Assembly (NCBI GenBank): GCA_946811695.1
Contig: OX328132.1
Location: 96,472,022 to 96,536,021, forward strand
DNA: 64,000 nucleotides
Direction of reading: 5' to 3'
Source of the DNA: Gonocerus acuteangulatus
Taxonomy: Eukaryota; Arthropoda; Insecta; Hemiptera; Coreidae
This document shows, piece by piece, positions 21,600-32,678 of the stretch. How positions within the stretch are numbered: position 1 is the first letter of the stretch; every line of letters starts with the position of its first letter. The notes beneath the pieces are model-generated. The model worked only from the letters and a program-made list of their open reading frames with translations, was not told the DNA's origin and searched no databases. The translations under genes were made by a program, and so were the position numbers.

Positions 21600-22163
21600 G
21601 GTAGATTTAGTCAGGGTTCGGTCTTGGTATCGTAATAAAACAGCATTTATTATAAGAAAATCCATTTTATTTAGGCCGATGTTTTGGCTTGAAATCCAAG
21701 CCTTCACAAGGTGTATAAAACAAGAAGAAACGAGTTTATACTAATTTATGTAAAATTATTATATAAAATTCTAAATATCCCTTTTGTTCGAGATATAATC
21801 CATAGCCGCTTCACACCTTTCCGTAGCAAATTAATCAGTCATCCTAATCCTATCCAGCACCAATCATCCTTCCTCTCCACCAAGAGGTCTTAATAGAAAG
21901 TGGCCCCGGGATCTATAAAATTCAGCGAAATTATAATGAGTGATAGTGATATCGATGGATATTTTCTCTTCTTATGAAATCCATATCCACATCTCATTCG
22001 CCTCCAATCCTCCCTGCTAGTCGTAGGATGTGGTAGGATTAGGTTAACTCCAGGTCATCCTAGAATCCTTCCTAAAAGGTATTCCGCTGACAACTCTAGA
22101 CACCTGAGGCGTGAACAAATAACTAATATCCAATTCCATAGTACAGTTGAATTGTAGACTGTA

Positions 22164-22224
<61 letters not shown>

Positions 22225-22420
22225 AAAAAAATTATATAAAGATGAAATTAAAGGAAAACATTATACATAGTCGACAATGAATGATACATATGGTCAATGT
22301 GTGTTATAGCTCGAGATTAAATTGAAGGTAGATTACTAATAAAGATTTAAAACTTCAAGTATGGGTAACGTAGGAATAGATATAAAATGAATATGTACAG
22401 GATTTTCAACATGTTTTCAT
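21600..22420 (-). mobile_element. Hammerhead-bearing retroelement, minus-strand copy (expanded, decayed)
   Basis: The minus strand ends with TTTTATTACGATACCAAGAC and CGAACCCTGAC near 21615, as in the copy at 46134, and contains the block ATTTAAAACTT...GGGTAAC (about 22330-22370) shared with the copy at 6690. About 440 bp of extra sequence and a (TA)n tract (22168-22220) separate the two halves. Confidence 0.55.
21673..21716 (-). ncRNA. Decayed hammerhead motif
   Basis: Minus strand CTTGTGA / GGCTTGGATTTCAAGCC / AAAAC / ATC aligns to the intact hammerheads at 22893 and 46421 but has lost core bases, including those in CTGATGA and GAAAC. It is presumed inactive. Confidence 0.5.
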
Positions 22421-22749
22421 CCTATACTTATTCATTTTATATATATATATGTAAGATTCATACTCAGGATAAGAATCACACTGATTGCATCTGTAAAGAA
22501 GATTTATTTTTATAAAGGATATTACATGATTACAGAGTAATAACAATCTAGTATTACAGTATGTACAAGAGCAATAACAATAACTGAACATACCTGTAAA
22601 GAAGACATCAAAATTACATGATTATTGGAGTAGGAATCTGATAACATACATCCATCTAGGTGAGGAGTCAAACGTCTTCTGATTAAAGGAAACAGGAACA
22701 GGGGATGAGGTAAGAACGAGACAGGCATTGCACTGTCGGCGGGAGATGA

Positions 22750-22810
<61 letters not shown>
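22421..22810. repeat. AT-rich sequence with (TA)n tract
   Basis: A (TA)n tract at 22753-22810 leads into the plus-strand hammerhead element. The preceding 300 bp carry short repeated words (GTAAAGAAGA, TTACATGATTA) but no recognised gene. Confidence 0.5.
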
Positions 22811-22812
<2 letters not shown>

Positions 22813-22892
22813 TTCATCCTCGTCTATGTATAATGTTTTCACATTCATTTCATCTGTAAATAAATTAGTATTAACTGGGCCCTCCTTGATCT

Positions 22893-22935
22893 ACAGCCCT
22901 GATGAAGGCTTGAATTTCTAGCCGAAACGTCGAAC
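22893..22935 (+). ncRNA. Hammerhead ribozyme (intact core)
   Basis: CTGATGA (22899-22905), stem II AGGCTTGAATTTCTAGCC (22906-22923), GAAAC (22924-22928) and cleavage triplet GTC (22929-22931) are all present in order. The minimal stem III (AC/GT) is typical of hammerheads reported in Penelope-like elements and retrozymes, which act best as dimers. Stem I is weak here, because GAAC follows GTC instead of GGC. Role: self-cleavage of the element RNA, inferred from known hammerheads. Confidence 0.75.
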
Positions 22936-22975
22936 AAAATATAATAAATTTTTCATAAAATATGTACTTTTATTA

Positions 22976-23522
22976 TCAGGCTGTACCGTATGAAATGTCA
23001 GTTTTGGACTTGCCGATTTCCTTCAAATGTCTTTAAAATGTCGTGGCACCTACTGCGAGTTCTTTGGCATATTCCCTAGTGCTTTTTGAGGGACAAGCTT
23101 CAACCCTTTCTTTCAGGTGGTCATTGTCAAGCTTGATTTCTGGTCTTCCTCGCTCCTCGATGTCAAGGTAAAAATTCCCACTTCGAAACCTGGAAAACCA
23201 CCGGTAAACAGTTCGTTCATTCACCGTTCCCTCCCCGAACGCCGTGTTAATGTTCACACACGCCTCAGCAGCGCTATAACCGAGCTTAAATTCATAACGG
23301 AAAATAATACACGGATTTCCATTGAAGTCATAATTTAAGTTTTATTTTTTTCTCAGAGGATCGTTCTCACAACACAGTACGCACGTTACTGATTAAATAA
23401 TAGGAATAAAAGAGCTTTAATTCTATATGAATAACAATGATGTTTGTAAATAATGAAATAAAAAAGGGAAAGGATTAAATCGCAAAGTAAACAAAACTGA
23501 CATTTCATACGGTACAGCCTGA
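22976..23522 (-). mobile_element. Deleted mariner transposon (547 bp)
   Basis: Perfect 31-bp TIRs start TCAGGCTGTACCGTATGAAA (22976-23006 and inverse 23492-23522), flanked by the TA duplication at 22974-22975 and 23523-23524. Only the N-terminal DNA-binding part of the transposase remains, so this copy is non-autonomous. Its identical TIRs suggest it was mobilised in trans fairly recently. Confidence 0.93.
23033..23331 (-). pseudogene. Mariner transposase N-terminus (HTH region), broken
   Basis: The reading from the ATG at 23331 begins MTSMEIRVLF and then needs one frame shift near 23301-23311. It continues with NINTAFGEGTVNERTVYRWF and SRFRSGNFYLDIEERGRP, the conserved HTH / GRP linker of mariner (SETMAR-like) transposases, then KLDNDHLKERVEACPSKSTR. 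An in-frame stop replaces a residue just before RHLKEIGK. The catalytic D,D(34)D domain is entirely deleted between HLKEIGK and the left TIR. Full-length relatives are about 345 residues. In the intact protein this part binds the TIRs. Confidence 0.93.
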
Positions 23523-23560
23523 TAGGATAGCAAGACCAAAATCTTTAATAAATCACTGTA

Positions 23561-23981
23561 CATATATATAGCCAAGTGATAATAAATAATTTATTTTATT
23601 TAATCTCGTACAAATTTTAAATAAACATTAATTACCCAAATTAATCTCTAAGGTCAAGTATATAATTTAGTCATATCATTCGGTATTTAACTAAGCCATC
23701 TGTGATATACGGGTATAGTGTATATATCATAAATTCCTAAACTCGTATCTGAGAGCTCTAGTTTAAGAAGAAATATATAAATTAAACACTTGGAGTCGCT
23801 CATTTTAATGGAATGTCAACGCTTTAACGCCATTCATTTGTCCGTTTCTTTAATTATTATAAATATTTATTTAGCTATAATCAGATTGTTATTACTAAAT
23901 GTTTTCTTTTCCCACAACTAATTCAAACTGAGAATCAAAAATAAAAAAGTAAGAAATAATTAAGCTGATTTAAATTTTAGC
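23561..23981. other. Unassigned AT-rich sequence
   Basis: Nothing recognisable lies between the hammerhead element and a family-A copy. Confidence 0.4.
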
Positions 23982-24890
23982 GCGATTCCTCCCTCCTTCC
24001 TATTCGTGTGAAGCAATCCAGATGAACCAAGGACGTTTCAGACCACATAGGCAACGCAAATACCGATCGTTCAAATGTTTGCATATATATTTGTCTGTTA
24101 GCAGAAGGTCTAATTTCAAAGAAATTTGGTTCAAAAATTCTTTTGAAAGTTCAAGTAAGTTAACCAAGAAAATCCGTTCGTAGCACTTATGTTTATGCGT
24201 TAATAGGCCCGCAAATACACGTATTATAGGTCTTCTAATGAAACCATTGTTAAAGATTTTCAGAAAATTGTAAACAAATAGTTTTCTAAGTAACTTTCGG
24301 TTTGGGTATTCAGAAACGGTTGTTGATCGAGTTAAAATTGTTCCAGAAGTTTCACATTTATCCACTCTCAGATATTTTAATTTTCGGTTAAGGATATAAG
24401 AAAAACAAGTATTAACAGATATTAGCAGTTTTGGTATTTTCGTATATTTTCTTAAATACCTCGAAAATTACTAGGAATTCGTAGCATATGGACAGTAACC
24501 ATTCCAAAGTTTACAAAATGCTCTATAGGGTTTCAAGTAATGTTTGATTCGACGGTCTCAGACGGAGCAATAACTGGTTAAAACTTCGAAGGTGTTGGTT
24601 TCTCTCTGCTTTCCTCATTTGTTAATGCTTGTTCTTTTTAGAAGTTGAAAGAATTTATCAGTAAAACAGAATATGTAAAACGAGAAACACTTTTCTGTTA
24701 TTTGTATAAGAGCTTTCCGTTCGGATGTCGAAGATGCTTACGTTTTTCGTCTATAATGTCACCTAAAATCTCATTTTTCTCAGGATGTTATTGGATTAGA
24801 TTTTTAAAATTTTCAGAAAATATCAAACCAAATATTAACTGTCTCTATTCCATGCATTCTCAATGACACTAGGGAAAAATTCGATGGATG
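23982..24890 (-). mobile_element. Family-A repeat, diverged minus copy
   Basis: It begins (minus 3' end) with TTTTAGCGCGATTCCTCCC and carries internal blocks TTAACCAAGAAAATCCG, TTTCAGAAAATTG and GGTTTCAAGTAATG in inverse order to plus copies. A 121-codon minus-strand frame (24000-24365) spans this repeat and is not considered a gene. Confidence 0.6.
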
Positions 24891-26281
24891 GATGGGGTTT
24901 AAGGACGAAAAACGTCAAGGTTTAACATCGTCCTGACTAGGGAAAGGAACGTTTTAAAACGCGCACCTGCGGGTCGGACGTTTCTTTTAATACTTCGTTG
25001 AAGTTCAACTTTGCTCTCAACTTTAGGCCGGCAATTTAACTTTTCCACAATCTTTTGTTTAGTTTCCGTAGAGCGCATATTTCTCTCAAGCCACGGAATT
25101 TCATTACAATGACTAAATGTATTTCCCGGATAATAAATTAGTACTTGATTTGTTTTAATTAAATAAATATTTCTGTAATATGGAACGAACGTGGGCCAAT
25201 TCAATTTAAAACATGTCTGAGCAGCATTAGGCATACCAGTATATTATTATACGTCAATTGTTAAAAGGGAAGTGTACATATCTGATCTGCATGGCGTGTA
25301 GTATTATGTACGGTAATTGTTAAAAGGGCCAATATCCCGTTTGACAGCATGTTCCTAAGGAGAGCAGCGTGGTGGTGCACATTGGGGTCAAATGACATAT
25401 CGTGTTTCAAAAAAGGCTATAGCCTCTAAATCTCAACCGATTTCAATGCATTCTTTTAAAAATGAAAGATAAAAAAAAATTAGAACAACTTCGTTTAGAT
25501 TTTTGTTCTGTTTTTCCGACTTAATATCAGCACTGATATCGTTGAAATTAAACATTCAAAACCTGATTAGACTTTTAGGTAATTTTGGTGGTGCTTTAGG
25601 TAATTTATTTCGGCGAGCCCATCCAGCAACAAACGGGTTTAGAATTCTGCAAGCTACCCACTCTACCATTAGTAGGCTCTCTACAATGTTACTTTTTATC
25701 CTGCTTACAACCCGCGGCCTGCAGAGGTGAACACCCCATTCCAATCTAAGAAAACCACGTTGTTGACAAACTGTTGGAATATTTGGTGTGTAAAATATTA
25801 CTGTTCGTATTTGACTGCGACTCATTAAATATCAGCGGCTCAATCAATCAAACTACAAGTAATTTATCAATCCATTTGCACCCTCCAACTGAGTCAGTGT
25901 CAATATCTCATGCGGATTCTTCGCAAGCCCAGATTTATTCCCTCTATCACAGGCGAATCGATACGGCATGGAATCGGTCGCCCAACAGAATTTGTAAACA
26001 AGGACTCTTTTTTAGTCCTGAATTTTGTAATTCAAGAAGTTGTTTTATCATTATATATCTTTGAGATTTTTAGCGTGTTTCCTCTTTTCTCTTCGTATAT
26101 TTCATTAAAAACGTGTTAACTGGGATGTGGCCATTCGATAGCTTAATAAATTAGTTCTCATGTAATTTTTAATTACCACGATTCTCAAGTAAATTTTTCA
26201 CTTGCCACGATTTCGCAAATGTTTTAAGAGAAACTTTTAAAAGACATATAAGCTATAACTCTGATATTGTCTATGTTTTTT
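24891..26281. other. Unassigned sequence with overlapping short frames
   Basis: Frames of 70-111 codons occur on both strands (for example 24899-25234 minus, 25556-25825 minus, 25774-26064 plus). None shows a recognisable domain or splice context. A short direct repeat around AATTGTTAAAAGGG occurs at about 25256 and 25315. Confidence 0.35.
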
Positions 26282-26431
26282 AGCGCGGTTCCTCCCTCCC
26301 CCATAGGGAGGAACCCCGCTTATAAGGTTGATACAATGAAACAATCCGGAAGTGCCGACTAGAAAATTTCGCGTTTCAGAACCCCTAGAGACCGAAAATA
26401 ACGGTGGTTAAAATTTGTATATATATATATG

Positions 26432-26500
<69 letters not shown>

Positions 26501-27689
26501 ATCCGATTTTGATGAAATTTGGTACAAAAATCTGTCGTCCAATTTGAAAGGTCAAGTTCGTTAACCAGCAAAATCCGCCCACTGGAAGATGGCGTTTGGG
26601 GCGAAATTCGATCAAAAAAATCGTAACGCTTACGTTTTTGAGTTCATAAGCTTGTAAGTACTCGTTTTATAGGCTTCTTTGGCTAGCAAAACGAATGAAA
26701 CCATTTCCAAGGCGATAGCTTTAACCGTTTTTGAGAAAATTGGAAAAATACTTTTTGAATACCGTTTTTGGTTTGGGTTCTTAGAATCATGGGATTCAGT
26801 TGAAACATTTTCTGCATGTTTTACTATCATTAAAACTAATATGTTGAAATTTTGGTTACGTTTGGAGTTAAAGAAGGGTTAGAATAAAATATTTTATTAA
26901 CAGACATAAAAAGTTTTGGTAACTTTGTATATTTTCCTTAATATCTCGAAAAAGGTTGAGAATCTTGGTAAACAAAACAATACCATTAAAAAGCTTACTA
27001 AATGCTCTACAAAAAAGGTTCTAATGAAAGTTTTGATTAGGCGATGTCAATCGGAGAAATAAGTGCTTAAAACATTAAAGTAATTGATTTTGCTTATTCT
27101 TTTTGTCTGTTTTTATTCCTTGTTATTTTTTAATTGCTTATAGTTGGATAATGTATTTTACAATAAAACAGATTAGGCAAAATAAAAAAAACAATTCATT
27201 GTTAGAAATATAGCTTGCCAAGAGAAAAAGATTCGATGACGTCTTTTGAATATTTTCAATTGCCTTTATGCTGTTGGTTTTTTTATTTTATTTTTTAATT
27301 GATTTTATCTGTAGAATTATTACTATAGTAGAAGAACACAGGAATATGTGAAAATTTTTGATATTTTCCAATTCATTGGAACGTATGATCGGTAGAAGAG
27401 GTTTCTAGGGTCTTGCGGACCCGACCCCAGGTATAGCCATAAAACCCTTTGAACAAAGGCCGAGGAAAATATTATCTGTTTCTATTCTATGCTTTTCAAA
27501 TGAGAATAGGGATATGAACAGGAACCGGGGTCTCCCGTGGTCTAATGGCTAGCGCCTTGGATTCATAAGCGGGAGATGGTGGGTTCGATTCCCAACCTCC
27601 GGCAGGAATTTTATCATCCCACGGCTCGCTGGTAAAATTCCTCGCTAAACCCTGGATGTCGGCGCTAATGACCTAGATGTAGATGAGCC

Positions 27690-27741
<52 letters not shown>

Positions 27742-27785
27742 AACTGGAACCAGATGACGCAGTTCCTGCGTGTCGGACTTTTTCT
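26282..27785 (-). mobile_element. Family-A repeat, full-length minus copy interrupted by SINE-1
   Basis: On the minus strand the element runs from AAGTCCGACACGCAGGAACT (27785) and the TCTGGTTCC region through the conserved body to a (TA)n core (26418-26497) and the 3' block. It ends at the hairpin GGTTCCTCCC/GGGAGGAACC and TTAGCGCGG (26282). A SINE-1 copy sits at 27527-27738. Confidence 0.8.
27527..27738 (+). mobile_element. SINE-1, full length with ~47-A tail
   Basis: Starts GGGGTCTCCCGTGGTCTAAT; A box TGGTCTAATGG, B box GGTTCGATTCC, body ending TAGATGTAGATGAGCCGT and a pure poly(A). TSD ATGAACAGGAACC at 27514-27526 and ATGAACTGGAACC at 27739-27751 (one mismatch). It is inserted into the 5' end of a family-A repeat. 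Confidence 0.93.
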
Positions 27786-27904
27786 TCTTCTTCCGCTACT
27801 CCAAACTTATCGAGATTCATATATCTTACTTGAGAGGAATTTAAAACATGAGTACATTTATTGAGTTGATAAGTGCTACCAGCTACCACAATAATACAAA
27901 AACC

Positions 27905-28560
27905 ATAAAAACCCCAGTTCCTGAAATGAATATTTTATTAATTGATACCAATATTTTTGCATAATGCCATCATCAGGAATTCCTTATTGACCCATTCGAG
28001 ACCGATTGCATACCGTATAATTTCCAAGGCTATAAGACGACCTCCACACCGTGTATGCAATAACAGTAATGTGAAATTATCAGTTATTCTGGGTAAACTA
28101 GTCGTTGAAATATGATCTTTTTTGAACTAATGAAATATAAACTGCTCGCAATAAAAATGTTGCCAAAGGGAGCTGCACACTCAGTGTTCAATGATATTAT
28201 TTTTGAGAATTCACTTACGAACTGGAGATTTCCATTGTAAACTTTTTTTGTTATTTTATTAAAAATGAACAATATAAAGAGAAAAAAAGGTTTCGCTCCT
28301 GGGGACCGTGTTTAAAAAAAAATCGTCGTCTCGAATGGGTTAATATCACAGCCTGTAATTTGTCACATTTAAATGATTTATCTATTTTTTTCCGTCATTC
28401 AATTTTATAATAAAATATTTGAAACAGTTAAATATGACAATTAAAGTCATACTAGTAACATATTATCAATAAAGATCTCCTGAGGATGGCATTGAGCCAA
28501 AATATTTATTCAAGTCAATAAAATATAAATTTTTGGAACTGGGGGACCTGATTGTTCTTT
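27905..28560. repeat. Inverted-repeat element with hammerhead-like words
   Basis: The minus strand at 27905-28010 and the plus strand at about 28318-28560 share TCCTGA(T/G)GATGGCATT, AATATT...TCAATAAAATAT and GGAACTGGGG, and both arms contain ATTCGAGA-type blocks. The CTGATGA-like word followed by a short stem suggests decayed hammerheads of another Penelope-like family, but GAAAC is not preserved. Confidence 0.5.
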
Positions 28561-30613
28561 CTTCATTTTTATGAAACCTAAATAAACAAGAACATTTATC
28601 TCAATCCGTCGCGCCAAAGACATAAATCCTACTTTTTCTACATATTCCCCCAAAATTGTTAAATATATCTCATTGAAAGTGGTAAATAGATTTTTCATGT
28701 AAAAAAAAAAACGTTTTAAAAATTACATGGTATTACCGCATGCCCAAGAAATTGTATTTCCGCGAGTTTCGGCAGCTGTTTGACGAACTTGACCTATCGT
28801 GTTATACAATGTATTGTGCGTAGTTTTTTGTTTTTTTTTTGTTTTTTGCTAACTTACATAATACTTGTTTTTTGTAATATTACCTCTACTAAAAACACCA
28901 GAAAATTCATATGTCTTCCGATAAATTTAAAGCGTGCAAAAACATTTTTAACTCAATCCGTGCGAGCACTAAAAATCAATATTTTACTTATTTTCCTTTC
29001 TTTCACAGCCTATCAACTCTCATTCATTAATTTTCCATTGGACAATCACATTCAAAGTTATCAGTGCCTAAAATTTCAAAACCAAAAGTTATCAAAAGTC
29101 ATTTTCTTTGACAGTTGCGATGATTCACCAATGTATGTTTTTTGCAATTAGTACTGACAATTGTTCTATTTAGTCCCTATATCATTTTGTTTTATCATTA
29201 ATTCTTGAGAAATAATTTTTAATTTTATAATTGCATGTCCATGCAAATTTTAACGTCCACTTACAGGTTATCTACTGCCATTCTTTTCTGTCCTGGATAA
29301 GGCTGATGCGGTATCTTTTTTCGGAAGCGAAGCCAGGTGTGACTGGAATCCTTGACCCTATGCACTAGTGCCACCGGCCCTCAATTTTACAGGAAAATTC
29401 AATAAGCTATACAAATCTAACAAAAATGAATGTTGAACAAGTTTTATTGTTAGTTTTCCCAGAATTACCATCAATGAAAATTTGGTAACATAAATTGTTA
29501 TTAGATTTGTTTAGCTGAAGGGAATTTTTCTTTAATACATGTTAATATTAAGTGAAAAGATACAGGACTGGTCCTCCTTAAATAAGCTTTTCATCTCTCT
29601 TTGAGGAGGGCCTCCTTGATGGAGCGAGGAAAAAAGGAGTCTTTTCATTTGCAGAGCTTTTTCGGCCAAATCCCTTCTAGTCCACCATCAACTTCAAAGA
29701 AGGCAAACCGTTTCTTCGGCCCTTTACTAATTTTTTTCCCCCAATGAAACCTAAAAACGAAAATATACAGTACATGGGTAAAGAAATCCAAACCAGTAGA
29801 AAGCTGCTCTCGAATATCCCTGCGTTTTCCACTGTCACTGGATCTACAAGGAGTTAAACTACTTTATACAACTGACCAAAATAAATTTGCAGGAACTGGG
29901 TCACTCCTAGCTCGTTTATTTTTTAATATTCATCCTACTGTGATTTTAAAAGTTCACTTAATAGTTTTCTTTCTAACATCTTCCTGTATTTCTGAAAACG
30001 TAAATTGATTTTATTTAATGTAATACGAATAAAAATATGCTGGAATGAAGTATGAAACGTGCGATTTCGGCACTGAAGTAGCCCAAATACAAACAGAATA
30101 CCAGTAGCATATTATTCACAGAAATACCCCTCAATCTCTGGAATTTAACTTCTGCTCGGCCATAAGGACCGAACCATTACAAACACACTAATAAAACAAA
30201 ATGTTTCATGTTCCAATGGCAATATGTTGGCTTCTTCCAAGTGATCGTGTTGCCCAGACCCGTGGGGACATTTTTTAATAATTCACTTTTAAGAGTGAGG
30301 CGGAAATCTTCAATACTCACTTTTTTTGTTGTAAATTCAAAAATAATTTTCTGGTTCGGTACGGAAAGACCCATCTTGGAAAAAATATCTACCACTTCTA
30401 AATGTTTGATTACAATTTCAGCAATGGTAGATTTCCTTTGGAGATGATTCTTGTTTTGTGACACAGTATATTCAGTGCCAAAGCTGCCAAGAAGTTCCTT
30501 CATTTACAGGATTCAATTGTACCCTGTATTTCCTGGTAACTTTGCTGCCACCTCCTCTAGCTTAGATAAACATTGGTTCTCAGCATCAGGAGACTCGGGT
30601 ACCTAGTGTCTTC
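28561..30613. other. Unassigned sequence with two unrecognised frames
   Basis: A plus frame 28780-29151 (123 codons) has a hydrophobic start (FLFFFCFLLTYIILVF) and is AT-driven. A minus frame 30177-30503 (108 codons) contains KNHLQRKSTIAEIVIKHLEV and is not low-complexity. No domain, splice site or promoter was recognised for either. Near 30568-30600 a sequence GGTTCTCAGCATCAGGAGAC is inverted at 33305-33330, on the other side of the hAT element, so the hAT landed in a short palindrome. Confidence 0.35.
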
Positions 30614-31166
30614 CAGATTAGGACAAACTGTGATTAATTTTTGTAATTAATGACTGATGATTAAATGAGTAATCGGGGTGTGACTAACGATTGATGATTG
30701 ATCAATCATATTTCTCCATGATTAATGGCTAACAACTAACTACTTCTGTATCAATGATTTGCGATTAAAATAGGCTTTGACTAATGATTAATGACTAAAT
30801 TTACGCAGATTGATGATTAAAGACTAAAAAACTAGATTTATGATTGATGATTAACTTTATAAAATTTCGAAATAATTATTATAAAAAAAGTTTTGACTGA
30901 TATTTGCAGCGTTGAGCGTAACAGTAATCAGAATTACACCAATAATCACGTTTCGGCCCGGGTATTTATGTGTATTTACAACTTTCATTTTCATGATTAC
31001 TTTTACGTTGGAGAATGTTAATTAATTAAAAAAAATTATTCAATTATTAAGAACTTATTTAAATTAAAAAAATTATACCTGTTAGAAAAAAAGAAACACT
31101 TATCAGGTGTCAAAAACATTTTTAATGTTTATTATAATAGTTCAAACCCATTTTAAGTGGTTTGAA

Positions 31167-31649
31167 ATGCATCTTGTTGGATACTTGTTGAACCCTTCAT
31201 CTCAAGGTTGGAATTTGAAGCCTGGTGAAATGCGTGATACCATTGGTTTTGTGCGTGACTAGGGTAGAAGCATAGGATCTTTGAAGCATAGGAAATCAGT
31301 TGATCTTCGGACAGACATAGCTGATTATAGGGTCACAGAGGGATTATGGCAGAGATCCTTTGTTTGGGAAGATCTTGAAGACAATGACAAAGAAAAGGCA
31401 ATAAGTCACATGTTACGGTGGATAGGTTTGAAAGATACATTTGTTTTGGCAGAAGTAGCTGTAAGAATACTAGGAGCTCCTGTGACATCTGCTGCGACTC
31501 AAAGAATTTTCAGCACTTTCAGTTGGATTCACTGTAAAAAAATAAACCGACTTACAACTGAAAGAGTAGGGCAAATAGCGTATCTGCCTCATAACTGGAA
31601 TTTCCTCAACAACACCCAAAAACAAAGAAAGCTACAAACAAGAAAATGA
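31167..31649 (+). pseudogene. hAT transposase C-terminal (dimerisation) fragment
   Basis: From the ATG at 31167 the frame reads MHLVGYLLNPSSQGWNLKPG, then a TAG stop at 31260, then continues in the same frame from RSIGSLKHRK to 31649. The region ILGAPVTSAATQRIFSTFSW followed by INRLTTERVGQIAYLPHNW is the hAT C-terminal dimerisation motif, in which P-S-S-ER-FS-type positions are recognisable. Catalytic DDE residues lie upstream in family members and are not visible, so only the last third of a transposase survives. Not functional. Confidence 0.85.
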
Positions 31650-31770
31650 CAAACGAGAGAAGGAAGATGAATCACAAGCTATTGTCTGTCTGTGAAACTA
31701 GCAGTGATGATAGTGAATCACTGCGGCTACATCTCACTTTCAACTCATTTAAGAGATGAATAAATTTTGG

Positions 31771-31977
31771 AGGCCCGGTGGCCGTGAGCGTTAAGGCGTG
31801 AGCACTTAACACTCCGTGCCAAAGGGTCGTGAGTTCGATTCCCACTAGGGGTGGTGGCTTTTCTTTAGAAAAAAGAAAAGGCATCAGCCCTATTCTGGCT
31901 AGAAAAGGGTGGTAACCTATAGATGACCCGTCCTAAAATTCGTAGTTAATAATAAATGGACGTTAAAATTTAATAAT
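31771..31977 (+). mobile_element. tRNA-derived SINE (family SINE-2)
   Basis: The head GGCCCGGTGGCCGTGAGCGT, then TAAGGCG, followed by a long-variable-arm-like region and the B box GAGTTCGATTCC, resembles tRNA-Ser/Leu. The tail is TAA repeats. A TSD AATAAATTTTGG flanks both sides (31759-31770 and 31978-31989). It is distinct from SINE-1 in head and tail type. Confidence 0.88.
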
Positions 31978-32124
31978 AATAAATTTTGGCCCCGAAGACT
32001 TGGATTAGGTTATCTCTGAATTTAATTTAGGCCATCCCATTGCTTTACTTTGTTTTTTGAATTTGGAAGAGTTGTTATTTTCTGAATAAATGTTAATAGG
32101 CCGAATCTTTTTATTAAACTTACA

Positions 32125-32678
32125 GGTTATGAAATAAAACACTAAAAGAATTAAGTTAAACTTATGATTTTCCAACATATTATTCAGGTGATCACTTTAA
32201 GTCCGTAAAATTGAATGCATCAGGTACATCTATAGAGTCTGCCTCTTAGGGCCCTCGTGGCCTGATACGGGGCTGATTTAGATTTTTTATAAGACTTCCT
32301 TTCTAGGCAATCGGATAAGTTACACCAGTATTTTTCCCCTGTGCTAAAAAAGGATCGGATAAGAACTTTTTAAAACATTTTATAATCACTTAAACTCGTG
32401 ATTTTTCATTGTTAGCGTTGCAAAAAATAATTGCGAGTAGAAGGTGGAAATTAGTGTTTGCTTTCTAAAAGCGGAGAGGATTAATTAAAAAATTCATGTG
32501 CTACGGGTCAAACCGAGCAAGTCAAACACTGCTCCCTTTTCGTCTTAGTCAAACAGTGGCCTGTCCGGAACAATTAATGTATGGTTATGAAATAAAACAC
32601 TAAAAGAATTAAGTTAAACTTATGATTTTCCAACATATTATTCAGGTGATCACTTTAAGTCTGTAAAATTACATGCAT
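32125..32678 (+). repeat. 96-bp direct repeats around an inserted LINE tail
   Basis: 32125-32220 and 32583-32678 are the same 96 bp with three mismatches (both start GGTTATGAAATAAAACACTA and end TGCAT). They bracket the 358-bp LINE tail plus four extra bases (GTAT). They occupy the place of a target-site duplication, far longer than usual for LINEs. Confidence 0.9.
32221..32578 (+). mobile_element. 5'-truncated LINE (3' UTR only)
   Basis: The 358 bp from CAGGTACATCTATAGAGTCT to CCGGAACAATTAAT match 37901-38258, where they form the last codons and 3' UTR of a LINE. No poly(A); the element ends in AATTAAT. Confidence 0.85.

Larger units (their letters stand above)
22811..23560 (+). mobile_element. 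Hammerhead-bearing retroelement, plus copy split by a mariner
   Basis: The block TATAATGTTTTCACATTCAT, TAGTATTAACTGG and the hammerhead match, inverted, the copy at 6690. The element is interrupted after TTTTATTA by the mariner at 22976 and resumes at 23525 with GGATAGCAAGACCAAAATC, equivalent to CGATACCAAGACCGAACCC in the copy at 21600. The empty site is thus TTTTATTAGGATAGC. Confidence 0.7.

Noticed and set aside
24000..24365. A 121-codon minus-strand gene.
   Set aside because: It falls entirely within a family-A repeat; equivalent regions of other copies are interrupted by stops.
25556..25825. Overlapping plus and minus frames near 25.6 kb as a gene.
   Set aside because: Neither strand shows a recognisable domain or codon bias by eye; left as unassigned.
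27527..27600. Functional tRNA gene.
   Set aside because: The cloverleaf is imperfect, the sequence continues into a SINE body and poly(A), and several dispersed copies with TSDs exist.
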